Shown here piece after piece: positions 36,587-45,274 of a stretch of 64,000 nt of DNA. The notes beneath the pieces were generated by a model. The model saw nothing but the letters and a program-made list of their open reading frames with translations. It ran no database searches and had not been told where the DNA came from. The stretch comes from Spiractinospora alimapuensis. GTDB lineage: Bacteria > Actinomycetota > Actinomycetes > Streptosporangiales > Streptosporangiaceae. The translations under genes were made by a program, and so were the position numbers. The stretch lies in NCBI RefSeq assembly GCF_018437505.1, contig NZ_CP072467.1, forward strand, positions 310,001 to 374,000, given 5' to 3'. Positions within the stretch are counted from its first letter, which is position 1; each line of letters opens with the position of its first letter.

Positions 36587-36952
36587 CTAGAGGTCGCGAA
36601 TGCCGTCGATGATGGAACGCAGCAGTTCTGAACGGGACCGCCCGCTGCGCACGGTCTCGGTGTGGACCACCAGGAACCCACGGTCCAGCAGGTCCGCGAG
36701 CAGGATCCGCAGGACGCCCAGCGGCATCCCGGTCGCCGAGGCCACCTCGGCGACCGCTACCGGGCGGGCGCACTGACCGAGGATCTGGCGACACTCCGGC
36801 TCCAGTTCCACGATGGGGGAGCTGATCGAGGGAACCGCGACCACCTGCGAGGTCATCGCGAAGTCCGTCCGTGAGGGGCGGGTGCGACCGCGGGTCAACG
36901 AGTAGGGGCGGATGAGCCGCCCGAACGTGGGCTCCTGGTCCTGTGGTGCCAC
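36587..36952 (-). CDS. cvnC: Conservon DUF742 protein (CvnC type)
   Basis: Winged-helix-like DUF742 protein of 121 aa. FGRLIRPYSLTRGRTRP, then ILGQCARPVAVAEVASATGMPLGVLRILLADLLDRGFL are typical. GTG 36952 lies 4 nt after the cvnB stop, in place of an in-frame start further upstream that would overlap cvnB. It functions with the LC7 protein and the sensor kinase in conservon complexes (family knowledge). Confidence 0.92.
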   Translation of the reverse strand: MAPQDQEPTFGRLIRPYSLTRGRTRPSRTDFAMTSQVVAVPSISSPIVELEPECRQILGQCARPVAVAEVASATGMPLGVLRILLADLLDRGFLVVHTETVRSGRSRSELLRSIIDGIRDL

Positions 36953-36956
36953 TGGG

Positions 36957-37403
36957 TCAGCCTCCCGACTCCGCGGACATGGGGGATGGGCGGCCACCGC
37001 GCTGCGGACGAGGCGCGGCGGACAGGTGCGGCCCGACCTGGCGGACGAGCCGGTTCATCTCGTAGGCGGCGAGCCCCATGTCGCAGTCGGCGCCGGTGAC
37101 CACCGCCAGGCAAGCCCCGCTTCCGGCGGCCGTCACGAACAGGAATCCGGTGTCCATCTCCAGGATGGTCTGGCGGACCTGGGTGGCGTCCAACTCCCGG
37201 CTCGCCCCGCGGGCCAGGCTCTGAAACCCCGAGGCGATCGCGGCGAGCCGCTCGCCATGGTCACGGTCCACGGCCCGTGAGGACGACAGCAGCAGCCCGT
37301 CCGTGGACAACAGCACGGCGCTACGGGCCCCCGGAACGGTCTCCACCAGTTCGGTCAGGAGCCAGTCGAGGTCACGGGGCAGGGGGGAAACGGAGTCGGT
37401 CAT
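36957..37403 (-). CDS. cvnB: Conservon roadblock/LC7 protein (CvnB type)
   Basis: Roadblock/LC7-domain protein of 148 aa; relatives act on small GTPases such as MglA. LDWLLTELVETVPGARSAVLLSTDGLLL starts the fold and ends with MGLAAYEMNRLVRQVG. A basic Pro/Arg-rich tail follows. Its ATG overlaps the cvnA stop by one base (TAATG), so translation is coupled. Confidence 0.94.
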   Translation of the reverse strand: MTDSVSPLPRDLDWLLTELVETVPGARSAVLLSTDGLLLSSSRAVDRDHGERLAAIASGFQSLARGASRELDATQVRQTILEMDTGFLFVTAAGSGACLAVVTGADCDMGLAAYEMNRLVRQVGPHLSAAPRPQRGGRPSPMSAESGG

Positions 37404-39733
37404 TACTTCCTCTGCTCGGTGTCGTCAGGACCCTCGGGCGCGCGGCCGCGCCGCGTGCCCTGCTGGTAGGCGCTCATCATCCGCTGGATGTCCTCCAGCG
37501 AACGCTCGGGCTGGGCGGGCTCCGCCGGGGCGGGTGGTGGCGGGGGAGTGGCCGGCGTGGGGCCGCCACGTTTGCGCCGGCGCCGTGGCAGTCCCTTGTA
37601 GGTGTCGCCTTCGGGGCCGGGCACGGGGGGACCGGACGGTGCGGCCGTGGCCGGGGGGTCCGGAGGTGTCGGGGCCACCGGCGGGGCCGGCTCGGTCGTG
37701 ACCGTTACCGTCGGAGCGGCGGCGGGCGCGGACGTCTCCGGGGCCGGGGGGAGTTCGACGGAGTGCGCGGGGCGTGGGGAGGGCTCGCGGACCTCGACCT
37801 CGTGTGCGGGCACCTCGGGGCTGGCGACGATGAGGTTGGCCGGCACCACCACGATCGCCTGGGTCCCGTTGTAGGGGGAGGGACGCAGTGTGACCTGGAC
37901 GCCCAGACGGCTGGCGATGGTGGAGACGACGAACAGCCCCAGCCGGGAGTCCTCACGCAGGCGGGCCACGTCGAACTCCGGCGCGGTGGACAGGACCTCG
38001 TTGACCTGCTCGTACTCCTGGTGCGTCATGCCCAGGCCCCGGTCCTCCACCTCGATCGCGTACCCGTTGGCCAGCGCGCCTCCCCGGATGGTGACCGGGG
38101 CGGTGGGGGGAGAGAACGCCGCGGCGTTGTCCAACAGCTCCGCCAGCAGGTGGATGAGGTCACCGGCCGGACGGCCCTCCACGGCGACGTCGGGCATGGG
38201 CAGCACGTGGATCCGGGTGTAGTCCTGGACCTCGCTGGAGGCGGCGCGGACCAGGCTCTGCAGGGGTACCGCGGCGCGCGGGCGGCGGTCGAGCCGCTCC
38301 CCGCTGAGCAGGATCAGGTTGTCGGCGTTGCGCCGCAGTTGGGTGCTGAGGTGGTCGATCCGGAACAGCGACTCCAGTGTTCCCGGGTCGGTCTCGGAGT
38401 GTTCCAGTTCGTCGAGCAGACTGAGCTGACGGTGCACCAGCCCCTGGGTGCGGCGGGCGATGTTGCGGAAGACGCTGCGCACGCCGTCGCGCAGTCGGGC
38501 CTCCTCCACCGAGGACTCCACCGCCGTGCGCTGGGCGAGGTTGAAGGCCTCGACGACCTGCCCGATCTCGTCACGCCGCGGAACCGGCAGGTCGGGCGCG
38601 GAGGCGGCGACGTCGACGTCCTCCCCGGCGCGCAGCCGCCGGGTCAGTCGCGGCAGTCGTTCCCGGGCGTGGGACAGGGTGGACTCACGCAGGGTGGTCA
38701 GACGGCGGTTGATGTCGCGGGTGGTCCACACCGAGAACAGGATGCAGCCGACGATCACGACCAATGCCGCGGAGCTGCCCAGCACGACCCGGGTCAGCAG
38801 TACGTTGGCCGACTGTCGGCTCTCGGTGGTCATCTCCTCGATCCGGGTCTCCTCCAACCATCGGTACATCGTGTCGGCGACCGCGTAGGAGGATGTCCAC
38901 GGTTCGCTGCCGCCCAGGGCGACGTCGGGGGAGCTGGCGGTGAGGAGTTCGTCCTCCAGGTCCACCAGCCGGGTCATCGCGTCCATGCCGAGCAGCTCTT
39001 CGTAGATCTCGCGTTCGGTGTCCTGCAGCTCGGAGTCCAGGCGCTCCTGCAGGAACCGGCGGGAGCCCACGGCCTCGGCGAAGTCGGCCCGCTCCTGGGA
39101 TCCGTAGATGCCGGCCGCCGTGGCGTAGGTGTGCAGCGCGTGTTCCTGGGAGAGCACCTCCCGTCCGCGCAGCATCGACTCGAGGATGTCGGCCTCGAAG
39201 GTGAGGTCCGGGCTGCTCAGTTCGGTGTGCGCCTCCCACACCCGCAGGCCCGCCTCGATGGCGTCGTCGTAGGGCTGCATCGCGGTCCGACGCTCCACGT
39301 CGCGTTCCTGGAGCACGGCGCGGCTGTCCACGACGTCGTCGATCGCCGACTCGAAGTCGGAGACCCGGTCGGCGATGTCGACGGAGAACCGGCCGACGTC
39401 GACGCCGGACAGTCGGCCGCGGAAGCGTTCGATCGCCTCGTCGGCCTCGCTCTCCGAGGCGGCGAGCTCGGGCAGGGCGCGTGGCGTCGCCGATCCGTGC
39501 TGTTCCCCGATCCGCACCGCGGCGTAGCGGCGTTCCCGTTGCAGCGCCGAGACCATGTCCCGCAGGGGTTCGCCGACCTCCTCGACGAAGTCGGCGCTGG
39601 CCCTCATGTCCAGCATGTCGTTGACGAACGTGCTCGCCGCCACGGTCCACATGAGGATGAGCGCGGTCGCGGGAACGATGGTGAGGGCGATGAGGCGGTC
39701 GCGGATGGAGCGCCGCCGCGAATCTGGGGGCAT
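37403..39733 (-). CDS. cvnA: Conservon sensor histidine kinase-like protein (CvnA type)
   Basis: Membrane sensor of 776 aa. A first helix (LIALTIVPATALILMWTVA) precedes a nitrate/nitrite-sensor-like extracytoplasmic domain of about 270 residues, then a second helix (VVLGSSAALVVIVGCILFS), a HAMP-like segment, a dimerisation helix with FRIDHLSTQLRRNADNLILL, and a HATPase domain (LLDNAAAFSPP, VEDRGLGM, DSRLGLFVVSTIASRLG). The last 170 residues are Pro/Ala-rich and basic. ATG 39733 begins MPPDSRRRSIRDRL; no good ribosome site is seen, so the start is less sure. Confidence 0.92.
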   Translation of the reverse strand: MPPDSRRRSIRDRLIALTIVPATALILMWTVAASTFVNDMLDMRASADFVEEVGEPLRDMVSALQRERRYAAVRIGEQHGSATPRALPELAASESEADEAIERFRGRLSGVDVGRFSVDIADRVSDFESAIDDVVDSRAVLQERDVERRTAMQPYDDAIEAGLRVWEAHTELSSPDLTFEADILESMLRGREVLSQEHALHTYATAAGIYGSQERADFAEAVGSRRFLQERLDSELQDTEREIYEELLGMDAMTRLVDLEDELLTASSPDVALGGSEPWTSSYAVADTMYRWLEETRIEEMTTESRQSANVLLTRVVLGSSAALVVIVGCILFSVWTTRDINRRLTTLRESTLSHARERLPRLTRRLRAGEDVDVAASAPDLPVPRRDEIGQVVEAFNLAQRTAVESSVEEARLRDGVRSVFRNIARRTQGLVHRQLSLLDELEHSETDPGTLESLFRIDHLSTQLRRNADNLILLSGERLDRRPRAAVPLQSLVRAASSEVQDYTRIHVLPMPDVAVEGRPAGDLIHLLAELLDNAAAFSPPTAPVTIRGGALANGYAIEVEDRGLGMTHQEYEQVNEVLSTAPEFDVARLREDSRLGLFVVSTIASRLGVQVTLRPSPYNGTQAIVVVPANLIVASPEVPAHEVEVREPSPRPAHSVELPPAPETSAPAAAPTVTVTTEPAPPVAPTPPDPPATAAPSGPPVPGPEGDTYKGLPRRRRKRGGPTPATPPPPPAPAEPAQPERSLEDIQRMMSAYQQGTRRGRAPEGPDDTEQRK

Positions 39734-39821
39734 GGAGGGGTTCCCCGTGTCGTCGCTCGGGGCGGAAGAACGGCGGGACCGTTTCCGCGTCGGTCGCGAG
39801 GCGGCCGGCCGGCCGCGTGGT

Positions 39822-39862
39822 AGAGCAAATATGGCAAGCGGGCCGGCGTGGGGCAAACCATA
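39822..39862 (-). promoter_or_regulatory. Promoter of the conservon operon
   Basis: On the minus strand TTGCCC, 17 nt, then CATATT, the latter inside the 13-mer whose + strand is CAAATATGGCAAG (39826-39838). The same 13-mer and spacing occur before the second cvnD gene. A 16-bp palindrome GCGGCCGGCCGGCCGC (39801-39816) lies just downstream, in the presumed 5' leader. Confidence 0.6.
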
Positions 39863-39912
39863 GTGTCGGATTCGGGGGTATTTGTCCGGAAATCGACGGT
39901 TATGGGGTTAGG

Positions 39913-40479
39913 TCAGGCGCCGGCGAGTTCACGTTCCAGGACGTGGGACACCAGTTCCACCACGGCCCGGTTCACCGACGTGCGGTCCCGAGCGTCGCAG
40001 AGGGTGACCGGGACGTCGGGGTCGACCGCCAGCGCGCCCCGTACGTCCGCCGCGGGAAAGGTCTTGGCGTCGGCGAACACGTTCACGGCCACGATGAACG
40101 GCACGCCACGACCCTCGAAGTAGTCGATGGTGCTGAAGCACTCCTCCAGCCGGCGTGTGTCGACCAGGACGATCGCGCCCAGGGCGCCACGTGCCAGGTC
40201 GTCCCACATGAAGGAGAACCGGTCCTGGCCCGGCGCGCCGAACAGGTAGATGATGGTGCGCTCGTCCAGCGTCACCCGGCCGAAGTCCAGGGCGACCGTG
40301 GTCGTCGTCTTGCCGTCGGCCTGGCTGAGCAGGTCCCCGCCGTGCGGACCGATGAGTTCCTCGGTGTGCAGTGACTGGATCTCGCTCAACGCCGCCACCA
40401 GCGTGGTCTTGCCCGCGCCGAATCCGCCGGCGACGACGATCTTGACCGCGTCGGGAACGGTGTCGGAAGGCTGGGGCAT
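39913..40479 (-). CDS. Second conservon-type GTPase (CvnD paralogue)
   Basis: Ras-like GTPase of 188 aa, closely similar to the CvnD at 36008-36577: P-loop [53 protein letters not shown], ending HVLERELAGA. It stands alone upstream of cvnA on the same strand, without its own cvnA-C. It may share the neighbouring CvnA-C complex or act in parallel; this is inference. ATG 40479 is chosen over a much longer frame that has no homology. Confidence 0.9.
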   Translation of the reverse strand: MPQPSDTVPDAVKIVVAGGFGAGKTTLVAALSEIQSLHTEELIGPHGGDLLSQADGKTTTTVALDFGRVTLDERTIIYLFGAPGQDRFSFMWDDLARGALGAIVLVDTRRLEECFSTIDYFEGRGVPFIVAVNVFADAKTFPAADVRGALAVDPDVPVTLCDARDRTSVNRAVVELVSHVLERELAGA

Positions 40480-40532
40480 GGTGTTGTCCTCGACCGGACG
40501 TGCGGACTCGGGGGTGAGAGAGGCGGGGTGAC

Positions 40533-40573
40533 CCATCAAATATGGCAAGAAGTCCAGTCGAGCGCAATCGCCG
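40533..40573 (-). promoter_or_regulatory. Promoter of the second cvnD gene
   Basis: On the minus strand TTGCGC, 17 nt, CATATT, with the 13-mer CAAATATGGCAAG (+ strand, 40537-40549) identical to that before cvnA. It ends 58 nt before the ATG at 40479. Confidence 0.6.
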
Positions 40574-40744
40574 CGAGGCGACGAATCCGACAATGTAGGT
40601 GTTTTCGGCTGACCGTGCGGAAAAAGGAGCTGGTGGGGCGCACGGGCGATATCGGTCAGTCGGTGCGCGTGTCCCCGCCCATGTGCGGGATGGCTAGGCT
40701 GTGGAGCCGTTCCCGTCCCCACGCAGACAACGCCGGAGGCGTCC

Positions 40745-41737
40745 GTGCCGACCCCCCTGATCATCGACACCGACACCGCGCAGGACGACTGCGTCGCACT
40801 GCTCGTGGGACTGCTCGACCCCACGGCCGACCTGCGGGCGATCACCATGGTGGCCGGGAACATCGGATTCGACCGGCAGGTCCACAACGCCTTCCTGACC
40901 CTCAACGCGGCCGACCGGCTGGGGCGGGTCCCGATCCACCTCGGCTGCCGACGCCCCCTCACCCGCCCCTGGGTCAGTGCCGAGGACGTCCACGGGGACG
41001 GCTCGGGCGGACTGTCGGTGCCCACCCTCGCCGGAGAGCCCGAGGCGGAACACGCGGTCGACGCCCTCGTCCGCATCGCCGCCGAGCGACCGGGTGAGGT
41101 CACCGTCGTGTGCATCGGTCCGCTGACCAACATCGCCGCGGCCTGCCTGAGGGACCCGGACTTCGTCACCAACGTGCGTCAGCTCTACGTCATGGGCGGA
41201 TCCAACAACGGGCGGGGCAACATCACCGCGGCCGCGGAGTTCAACTTCTACGTCGACCCCGAGGCCGCCAAGGCGGTGTTCGCCGCCGGCTTCGACATCA
41301 CCGTCGTGCCCTGGACCCCGCTCACCCTCCAACGGGCGGTGTTCGGGGATCCGACGCTGGAGCGGATCGCCGCCCTGGACACGCCCCTGTCCCGTTTCTT
41401 CCTGCGCGTCTGCGCGGCGACCCTGGACTTCGACCGTCGCCGAGGTATCGACGGCACCACCCACCCCGACTCGCTCACCACCGCGCTGCTGCTCCACCCC
41501 GAGCTCCTGACCAGCACGGGTCGCTACCACGTTGACGTGGAGACGGCGGGCGAGCTCACGCGCGGATACTCGGCGATGTCGTGGGGAATCCACGGCCTCG
41601 AGCCCAACGCGCGCGTCGTGGAGGACATCGACGCCGAGGCCTTCCGGGACTACCTGATCTCGGTGCTGGCGACGCCGACCGCGCCGCCTCACGCGATGTA
41701 CGTGGACGGCGCGGTCGTGGAGCCCGGACCCGAGTGA
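40745..41737 (+). CDS. Inosine-uridine-type nucleoside hydrolase
   Basis: Ribonucleoside N-glycosidase family member of 330 aa. The calcium-binding DTDTAQDD motif (Asp8, Asp10, Asp14, Asp15) opens the protein; MVAGNIGFDRQVHNA, VCIGPLTNIAAACLRDP, YVMGGSNNGRGNITAAAEFNFYVDPEAA and HPDSL are conserved. It would cleave purine or pyrimidine ribonucleosides for salvage. The start GTG 40745 has CGGAGG upstream. There is no evident operon partner. Confidence 0.93.
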   Translation: MPTPLIIDTDTAQDDCVALLVGLLDPTADLRAITMVAGNIGFDRQVHNAFLTLNAADRLGRVPIHLGCRRPLTRPWVSAEDVHGDGSGGLSVPTLAGEPEAEHAVDALVRIAAERPGEVTVVCIGPLTNIAAACLRDPDFVTNVRQLYVMGGSNNGRGNITAAAEFNFYVDPEAAKAVFAAGFDITVVPWTPLTLQRAVFGDPTLERIAALDTPLSRFFLRVCAATLDFDRRRGIDGTTHPDSLTTALLLHPELLTSTGRYHVDVETAGELTRGYSAMSWGIHGLEPNARVVEDIDAEAFRDYLISVLATPTAPPHAMYVDGAVVEPGPE

Positions 41738-41883
41738 ACCGGTCCGAGGCCTTGGCGTTCTGAGTCGAGCGGAGTCCCACCTCGGTCGGTGTACGCGCGG
41801 CGCGGCGGTGGGCCCGGGTGAACCTGGTCCAGAAGCCGGCGTCGCGGACGCACCGGTGTCCCAGCTTCCCCGTGGTCGTGGTC

Positions 41884-42633
41884 CTAGACCTTGGCGTTGC
41901 GAATGGAACGGAGTCCCACCCACAGGCCCACGACCAGGGTGGCGAGTGCCGCGATGGCGCCGTTGAGGACCGCCGCGTCGCCGAGCTCACCTCCGAACAG
42001 GGCACGCTGGGCGTCGACGATGTGGGTGAGCGGGTTGAACTGGGCCGCCACACGCAGCCACTCCGGTCCCATGTCCAGGGGAAGCAACATGCCCGACAGG
42101 ATGAGCAGCGGGAACATGAGTGTCTGCTGCACCAGCCAGAACACCCACTCGCGGTCCTTGAGTGGCAGTGCCAGGGAGTATGACAGGGCGCCGACGCCCA
42201 TCCCGAACACACACAGGATCACCAGGCCCAGGAGTCCGCCGGGAACGGAGAAGCGGAACCCGAACGCTGAGGACACCGCGATGATGAGGAGCGCCTGGGC
42301 GAGTAGGGGCACGATCTCCTTGACGGCGCGGCCGAGGAGGAGCGCGGAGCGGTTGAGCGGGGTCACCAGCATTCGCTCGTGGGAACCGGTGGTGATCTCG
42401 TAGAGCAGGTTCGACCCGGTGGCCGACGTGCCGAACAGGACGATCATGGCCAGCACGCCGGGCACGAACCAGTTCAGGGACGACTCCATGCCGGGCAGGC
42501 CACCCAGCAGCGGAGCGAACAGCGCGAGGAAGACCAGTGGTTGGACGAGCGTGAACACCAGCGAGAGCGGGTCCCGTACGACGGGGCGCAACTCGCGCGC
42601 CAGGACGATCCGGGTGTGGGTCAGGGTGGTCAT
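41884..42633 (-). CDS. ABC-2 type transporter permease
   Basis: Membrane subunit of a DrrB-like exporter, 249 aa with six helices. ARELRPVVRDPLSLVFTLVQPLVFLALFAPLLGG is the typical N-terminus, with the central ERMLVTPLNRSALLLGR loop and LSGMLLPLDMGPEWLRVAAQFNPLTHIVDAQRAL. It lies 67 nt downstream of its ATPase gene, on the same strand as a PadR regulator. The exported compound is unknown. Confidence 0.93.
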   Translation of the reverse strand: MTTLTHTRIVLARELRPVVRDPLSLVFTLVQPLVFLALFAPLLGGLPGMESSLNWFVPGVLAMIVLFGTSATGSNLLYEITTGSHERMLVTPLNRSALLLGRAVKEIVPLLAQALLIIAVSSAFGFRFSVPGGLLGLVILCVFGMGVGALSYSLALPLKDREWVFWLVQQTLMFPLLILSGMLLPLDMGPEWLRVAAQFNPLTHIVDAQRALFGGELGDAAVLNGAIAALATLVVGLWVGLRSIRNAKV

Positions 42634-42700
42634 CGTGGGACCTTTCGGGTCAGCGGGGCGGTCGGGCGTGGTCGTTGGGTGGGAGTCGCGGCGGGTACGT

Positions 42701-43678
42701 TCAGGACTGGTCGTCCTCGGTCTCGCCCTCGCGCAGACTGCGTCCGGTGAGGTGGAGGAACACGTCGTCGAGCGTGGGACGGCGAACCTCCGCCGTGGCG
42801 ACCTTCACACCGTCGGTGTCCAGGGCGCGTAGGAGGTCGGGCAGCAGCGCGCTTCCTCCGGAGACGCGGACGCGCACCGTGGTGCCGTCCTGGTCGGTCT
42901 CCCGGGGCGAGCCGACGCGTTCGGTGACCCGGAGGACGCTCCGGGCGTCCTCCGGGGTCTGCGTGGTGATGGTGACGAGGTCGCCGGCGAGGTCGTTCTT
43001 GAGTGTGTCGGGGGTGTCGTCGGCGATGACCCTGCCCTGGTCGACGACGATGACCCGTTCGGCGAGGAGGTCGGCCTCCTCGAGGTAGTGGGTGGTGAGC
43101 ACGACCGTCGTTCCGTGGTCGCGGTGGAGCGAGCGCACGTGGTCGGCGAGGTTGACCCGGTTCTGCGGGTCGAGTCCGGTGGAGGGCTCGTCCAGGAACA
43201 CCAGGCGCGGACGGTGCATCAGCCCGATGGCGATGTCCAGACGGCGGCGCTGCCCGCCGGAGAGCTCGCTGACGGTGCGCCTGGTGAGGTCGGTCAGGTC
43301 GAGGCTCTCCAGGACCTCCTGGGACCGCCTGCGCGACTCGCTCGTACTCAGACCGAAGATGAGGCCCTGGGTGACCAGTTCGTCGTTGACCCGGTGCGCG
43401 TGTCCGGCGCCGTTGCCCTGGCCGATGTAGCCGATGTTCTGGCGCACCGCGGCCGCGTCGGTGACGACGTCGTATCCGGCCACCCGTGCGGAGCCCGACG
43501 TTGGGGTGAGCAGGGTGGTCAGCATGCGCAGGGTGGTGCTCTTCCCCGCGCCGTTGGGGCCGAGAAGGGCGACGAGTTCGCCCGCCTCGATGTCGAGGTC
43601 GATCTCGCGCACCGCGTGGACCGGGTCGGGGCTTCCCTTGACCGTGAAGGTCCGGGACAGCCGCTGGGCATGGATCAT
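42701..43678 (-). CDS. ABC transporter ATP-binding protein (DrrA-like)
   Basis: ATPase of a drug- or lipid-type exporter, 325 aa. Walker A GPNGAGKST, signature LSGGQRRRLDIAIGL, Walker B LVFLDEPSTGLD, H-loop LTTHYLEEA. The C-terminal DUF4162-like part ends PTLDDVFLHLTGRSLRE, as in DrrA proteins. ATG 43678 begins MIHAQRLSRTF; the longer upstream frame has no family similarity. It pairs with the ABC-2 permease. Confidence 0.93.
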   Translation of the reverse strand: MIHAQRLSRTFTVKGSPDPVHAVREIDLDIEAGELVALLGPNGAGKSTTLRMLTTLLTPTSGSARVAGYDVVTDAAAVRQNIGYIGQGNGAGHAHRVNDELVTQGLIFGLSTSESRRRSQEVLESLDLTDLTRRTVSELSGGQRRRLDIAIGLMHRPRLVFLDEPSTGLDPQNRVNLADHVRSLHRDHGTTVVLTTHYLEEADLLAERVIVVDQGRVIADDTPDTLKNDLAGDLVTITTQTPEDARSVLRVTERVGSPRETDQDGTTVRVRVSGGSALLPDLLRALDTDGVKVATAEVRRPTLDDVFLHLTGRSLREGETEDDQS

Positions 43679-43796
43679 GACGCTCCCTGGTGTGTGCTGG
43701 CGCCGCGTGGGCGTGCGCCCGTGGTGTTCGGCGCGGTGTGGAGTGGTCACCGCGTCGCGGTGACGTCTGGAGACTAGGAACGAACGCGGACAGTTG

Positions 43797-43831
43797 GAGT
43801 CCTCGATCGCGCGTCGCACGATCGAGGACTC
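43797..43831 (-). promoter_or_regulatory. 13-bp inverted repeat between padR and the exporter genes
   Basis: GAGTCCTCGATCG and its exact complement separated by 9 nt. It may be a terminator for padR or an operator for the exporter; it adjoins the first of three AT-rich near-palindromes. Confidence 0.45.
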
Positions 43832-43929
43832 AAATTTGAATGCGTCGTCGCGGATGATTGCCCGATGTCGAGGTATTAAAACTTGAATGCCGGAGTCTAG
43901 CGCGCGGACGGGAGTTGCTCAAACTTTAA
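43830..43929 (-). promoter_or_regulatory. Three AT-rich near-palindromic boxes, candidate PadR operator
   Basis: TCAAATTTGA (43830-43839), TTAAAACTTGAA (43876-43887) and TCAAACTTTAA (43919-43929) share a T-N-AAA-N-TT core and lie about 47 and 42 bp apart, between padR and the exporter ATPase. Such AT-rich repeats are out of place in this GC-rich DNA and fit binding sites of the adjacent PadR-family repressor. Confidence 0.5.
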
Positions 43930-43941
43930 TAGCGTGCGCTC

Positions 43942-44586
43942 TCAGTCGCCGCCCGACGGTGAGGAGTCGGCGAGGTCGGGCATGCCCCAAGCGGTGGGAT
44001 CCTCACCGGCCATGGTGTGTGCCCCGGACCGAAGCCGGGCCACCAGGCCGCGCGTCCACTCGATCTCGCTGGCGGTGACGTGGCTCCACATCCCGAACAG
44101 CTCACCGACGATGCTGGGAGTGCCGGCCGCGCGGAGGTCCGGTGACAGCCGGACCTCCGCGTCGTCCACCGCGTAGTGCGGCTCGAGTTCCTCACGTGTC
44201 TCCCGCAGTCGCGCGACGCGCGTCTCCAACAGCGCGATGGCGTCGTCTCGGGTGAGTGCGGGCAGGAACGCGATCGCGGCGGCGCGCAGGTCGACCTGTG
44301 GCTCGGGGGTGCGTACGGTGACGCGCAGCAGCCGGAAGAACTCCTCCTCGCCCTCAGGCGTGACCTCGTACTCGGTCCGGCACTGGCCGGAGTCGCCGAC
44401 CTCGCCGTCGAAGGCCGCGAGCCAGCCCTTCTTCGTGAGCTGCTTCAACGCGTGGTAGATCGAGCCCCACTTCACGTTCGCCCACTCGTCGGCCCCGATG
44501 GAGTAGAGCTCGGTGCCGAGCCGGTAGCCGTGGGTACGCCCGTGCGAACGGGCCAGCCCCAGCACCAACAACCGGGTCGCCGACAT
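43942..44586 (-). CDS. PadR-family transcriptional regulator
   Basis: Winged-helix repressor of 214 aa. LLVLGLARSHGRTHGYRLGTEL and WGSIYHALKQLTKKGWLAAF form the DNA-binding domain, followed by YEVTPEGEEEFFRLL and a helical C-terminal half. PadR proteins often repress neighbouring multidrug exporters and release DNA on binding a ligand. It is immediately upstream of the exporter genes on the same strand. Confidence 0.92.
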   Translation of the reverse strand: MSATRLLVLGLARSHGRTHGYRLGTELYSIGADEWANVKWGSIYHALKQLTKKGWLAAFDGEVGDSGQCRTEYEVTPEGEEEFFRLLRVTVRTPEPQVDLRAAAIAFLPALTRDDAIALLETRVARLRETREELEPHYAVDDAEVRLSPDLRAAGTPSIVGELFGMWSHVTASEIEWTRGLVARLRSGAHTMAGEDPTAWGMPDLADSSPSGGD

Positions 44587-44638
44587 CCTCGTTGCGTCTC
44601 CTGTCCCGAACCGCCGCGTCCCCCCAGGCTATCGGTGT

Positions 44639-45274
44639 TCAGGGACCGACCACGAGCACGTCCAGGGTTCGGGGGCCGTGCACGCCCTCCACCCGGTCCA
44701 GCTCGATGTCGCTCGTGGCCGAGGGGCCACTGATCCAGGTCAGGGGGCGTCGGGGGTCGAGGGCGGCCACGGCCTGGGGAACGCTGGCCACCACCTGCTC
44801 CTCCCCGACCACGCACAGGTGGTAGTCAGGAATGAGCGACGCCGACCGTCGCCCCTGGCCCGGGCCGGCGTCCTGCACGATGGTCCCGGTCTCGGCGACA
44901 CCCAGCGCGCACCCGGTCACCACGCCGTCCACCGTGTCCAGGCCGGCCACGTCCAACCCGGTGTCGGCCACGATCGTGGTGGCGGCGTCGATCCGCTCCA
45001 ACCACCGCGGCTCGGCGTCGGCCGGCACCAGGAGCCGTTCCACGCCCCTGCCCCGCACCGCCTCGCCGATCGCGTCGGCGAGATCGCCACGGGTCACACG
45101 GCGCACCGTCGCCCGGTAGTCGGCGACGTTCTCCACGAACAGGGGCACCACGTCGCCCAGCGCGTGTGCCCGGCGCACGCGCGGCCGCGTCGCCATCCGC
45201 GGCGACTCCTCGGCCGGTACGTCCCGCAACGCCGCGCGCACCCGCGCCAACACACGCTCCCTGGACCCGCTCAC
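44639..45274 (-). CDS. lutC: L-lactate utilization protein LutC (LUD domain)
   Basis: LUD-domain protein of 211 aa, third gene of the LutABC lactate oxidation complex. RVLARVRAALRDVP, VENVADYRATVRRV, then GCALGVAETGTIVQDAGPGQGRR and SDIELDRVEGVHGP are typical LutC/YkgG blocks. GTG 45274 overlaps the lutB stop (GTGA). Confidence 0.94.
   Translation of the reverse strand: MSGSRERVLARVRAALRDVPAEESPRMATRPRVRRAHALGDVVPLFVENVADYRATVRRVTRGDLADAIGEAVRGRGVERLLVPADAEPRWLERIDAATTIVADTGLDVAGLDTVDGVVTGCALGVAETGTIVQDAGPGQGRRSASLIPDYHLCVVGEEQVVASVPQAVAALDPRRPLTWISGPSATSDIELDRVEGVHGPRTLDVLVVGP

Noticed and set aside
37277-39823. 848-codon open frame on the plus strand, antisense to cvnA
   Set aside because: Mirrors the cvnA codon pattern and has no family motif; cvnA is supported by domains and operon structure.
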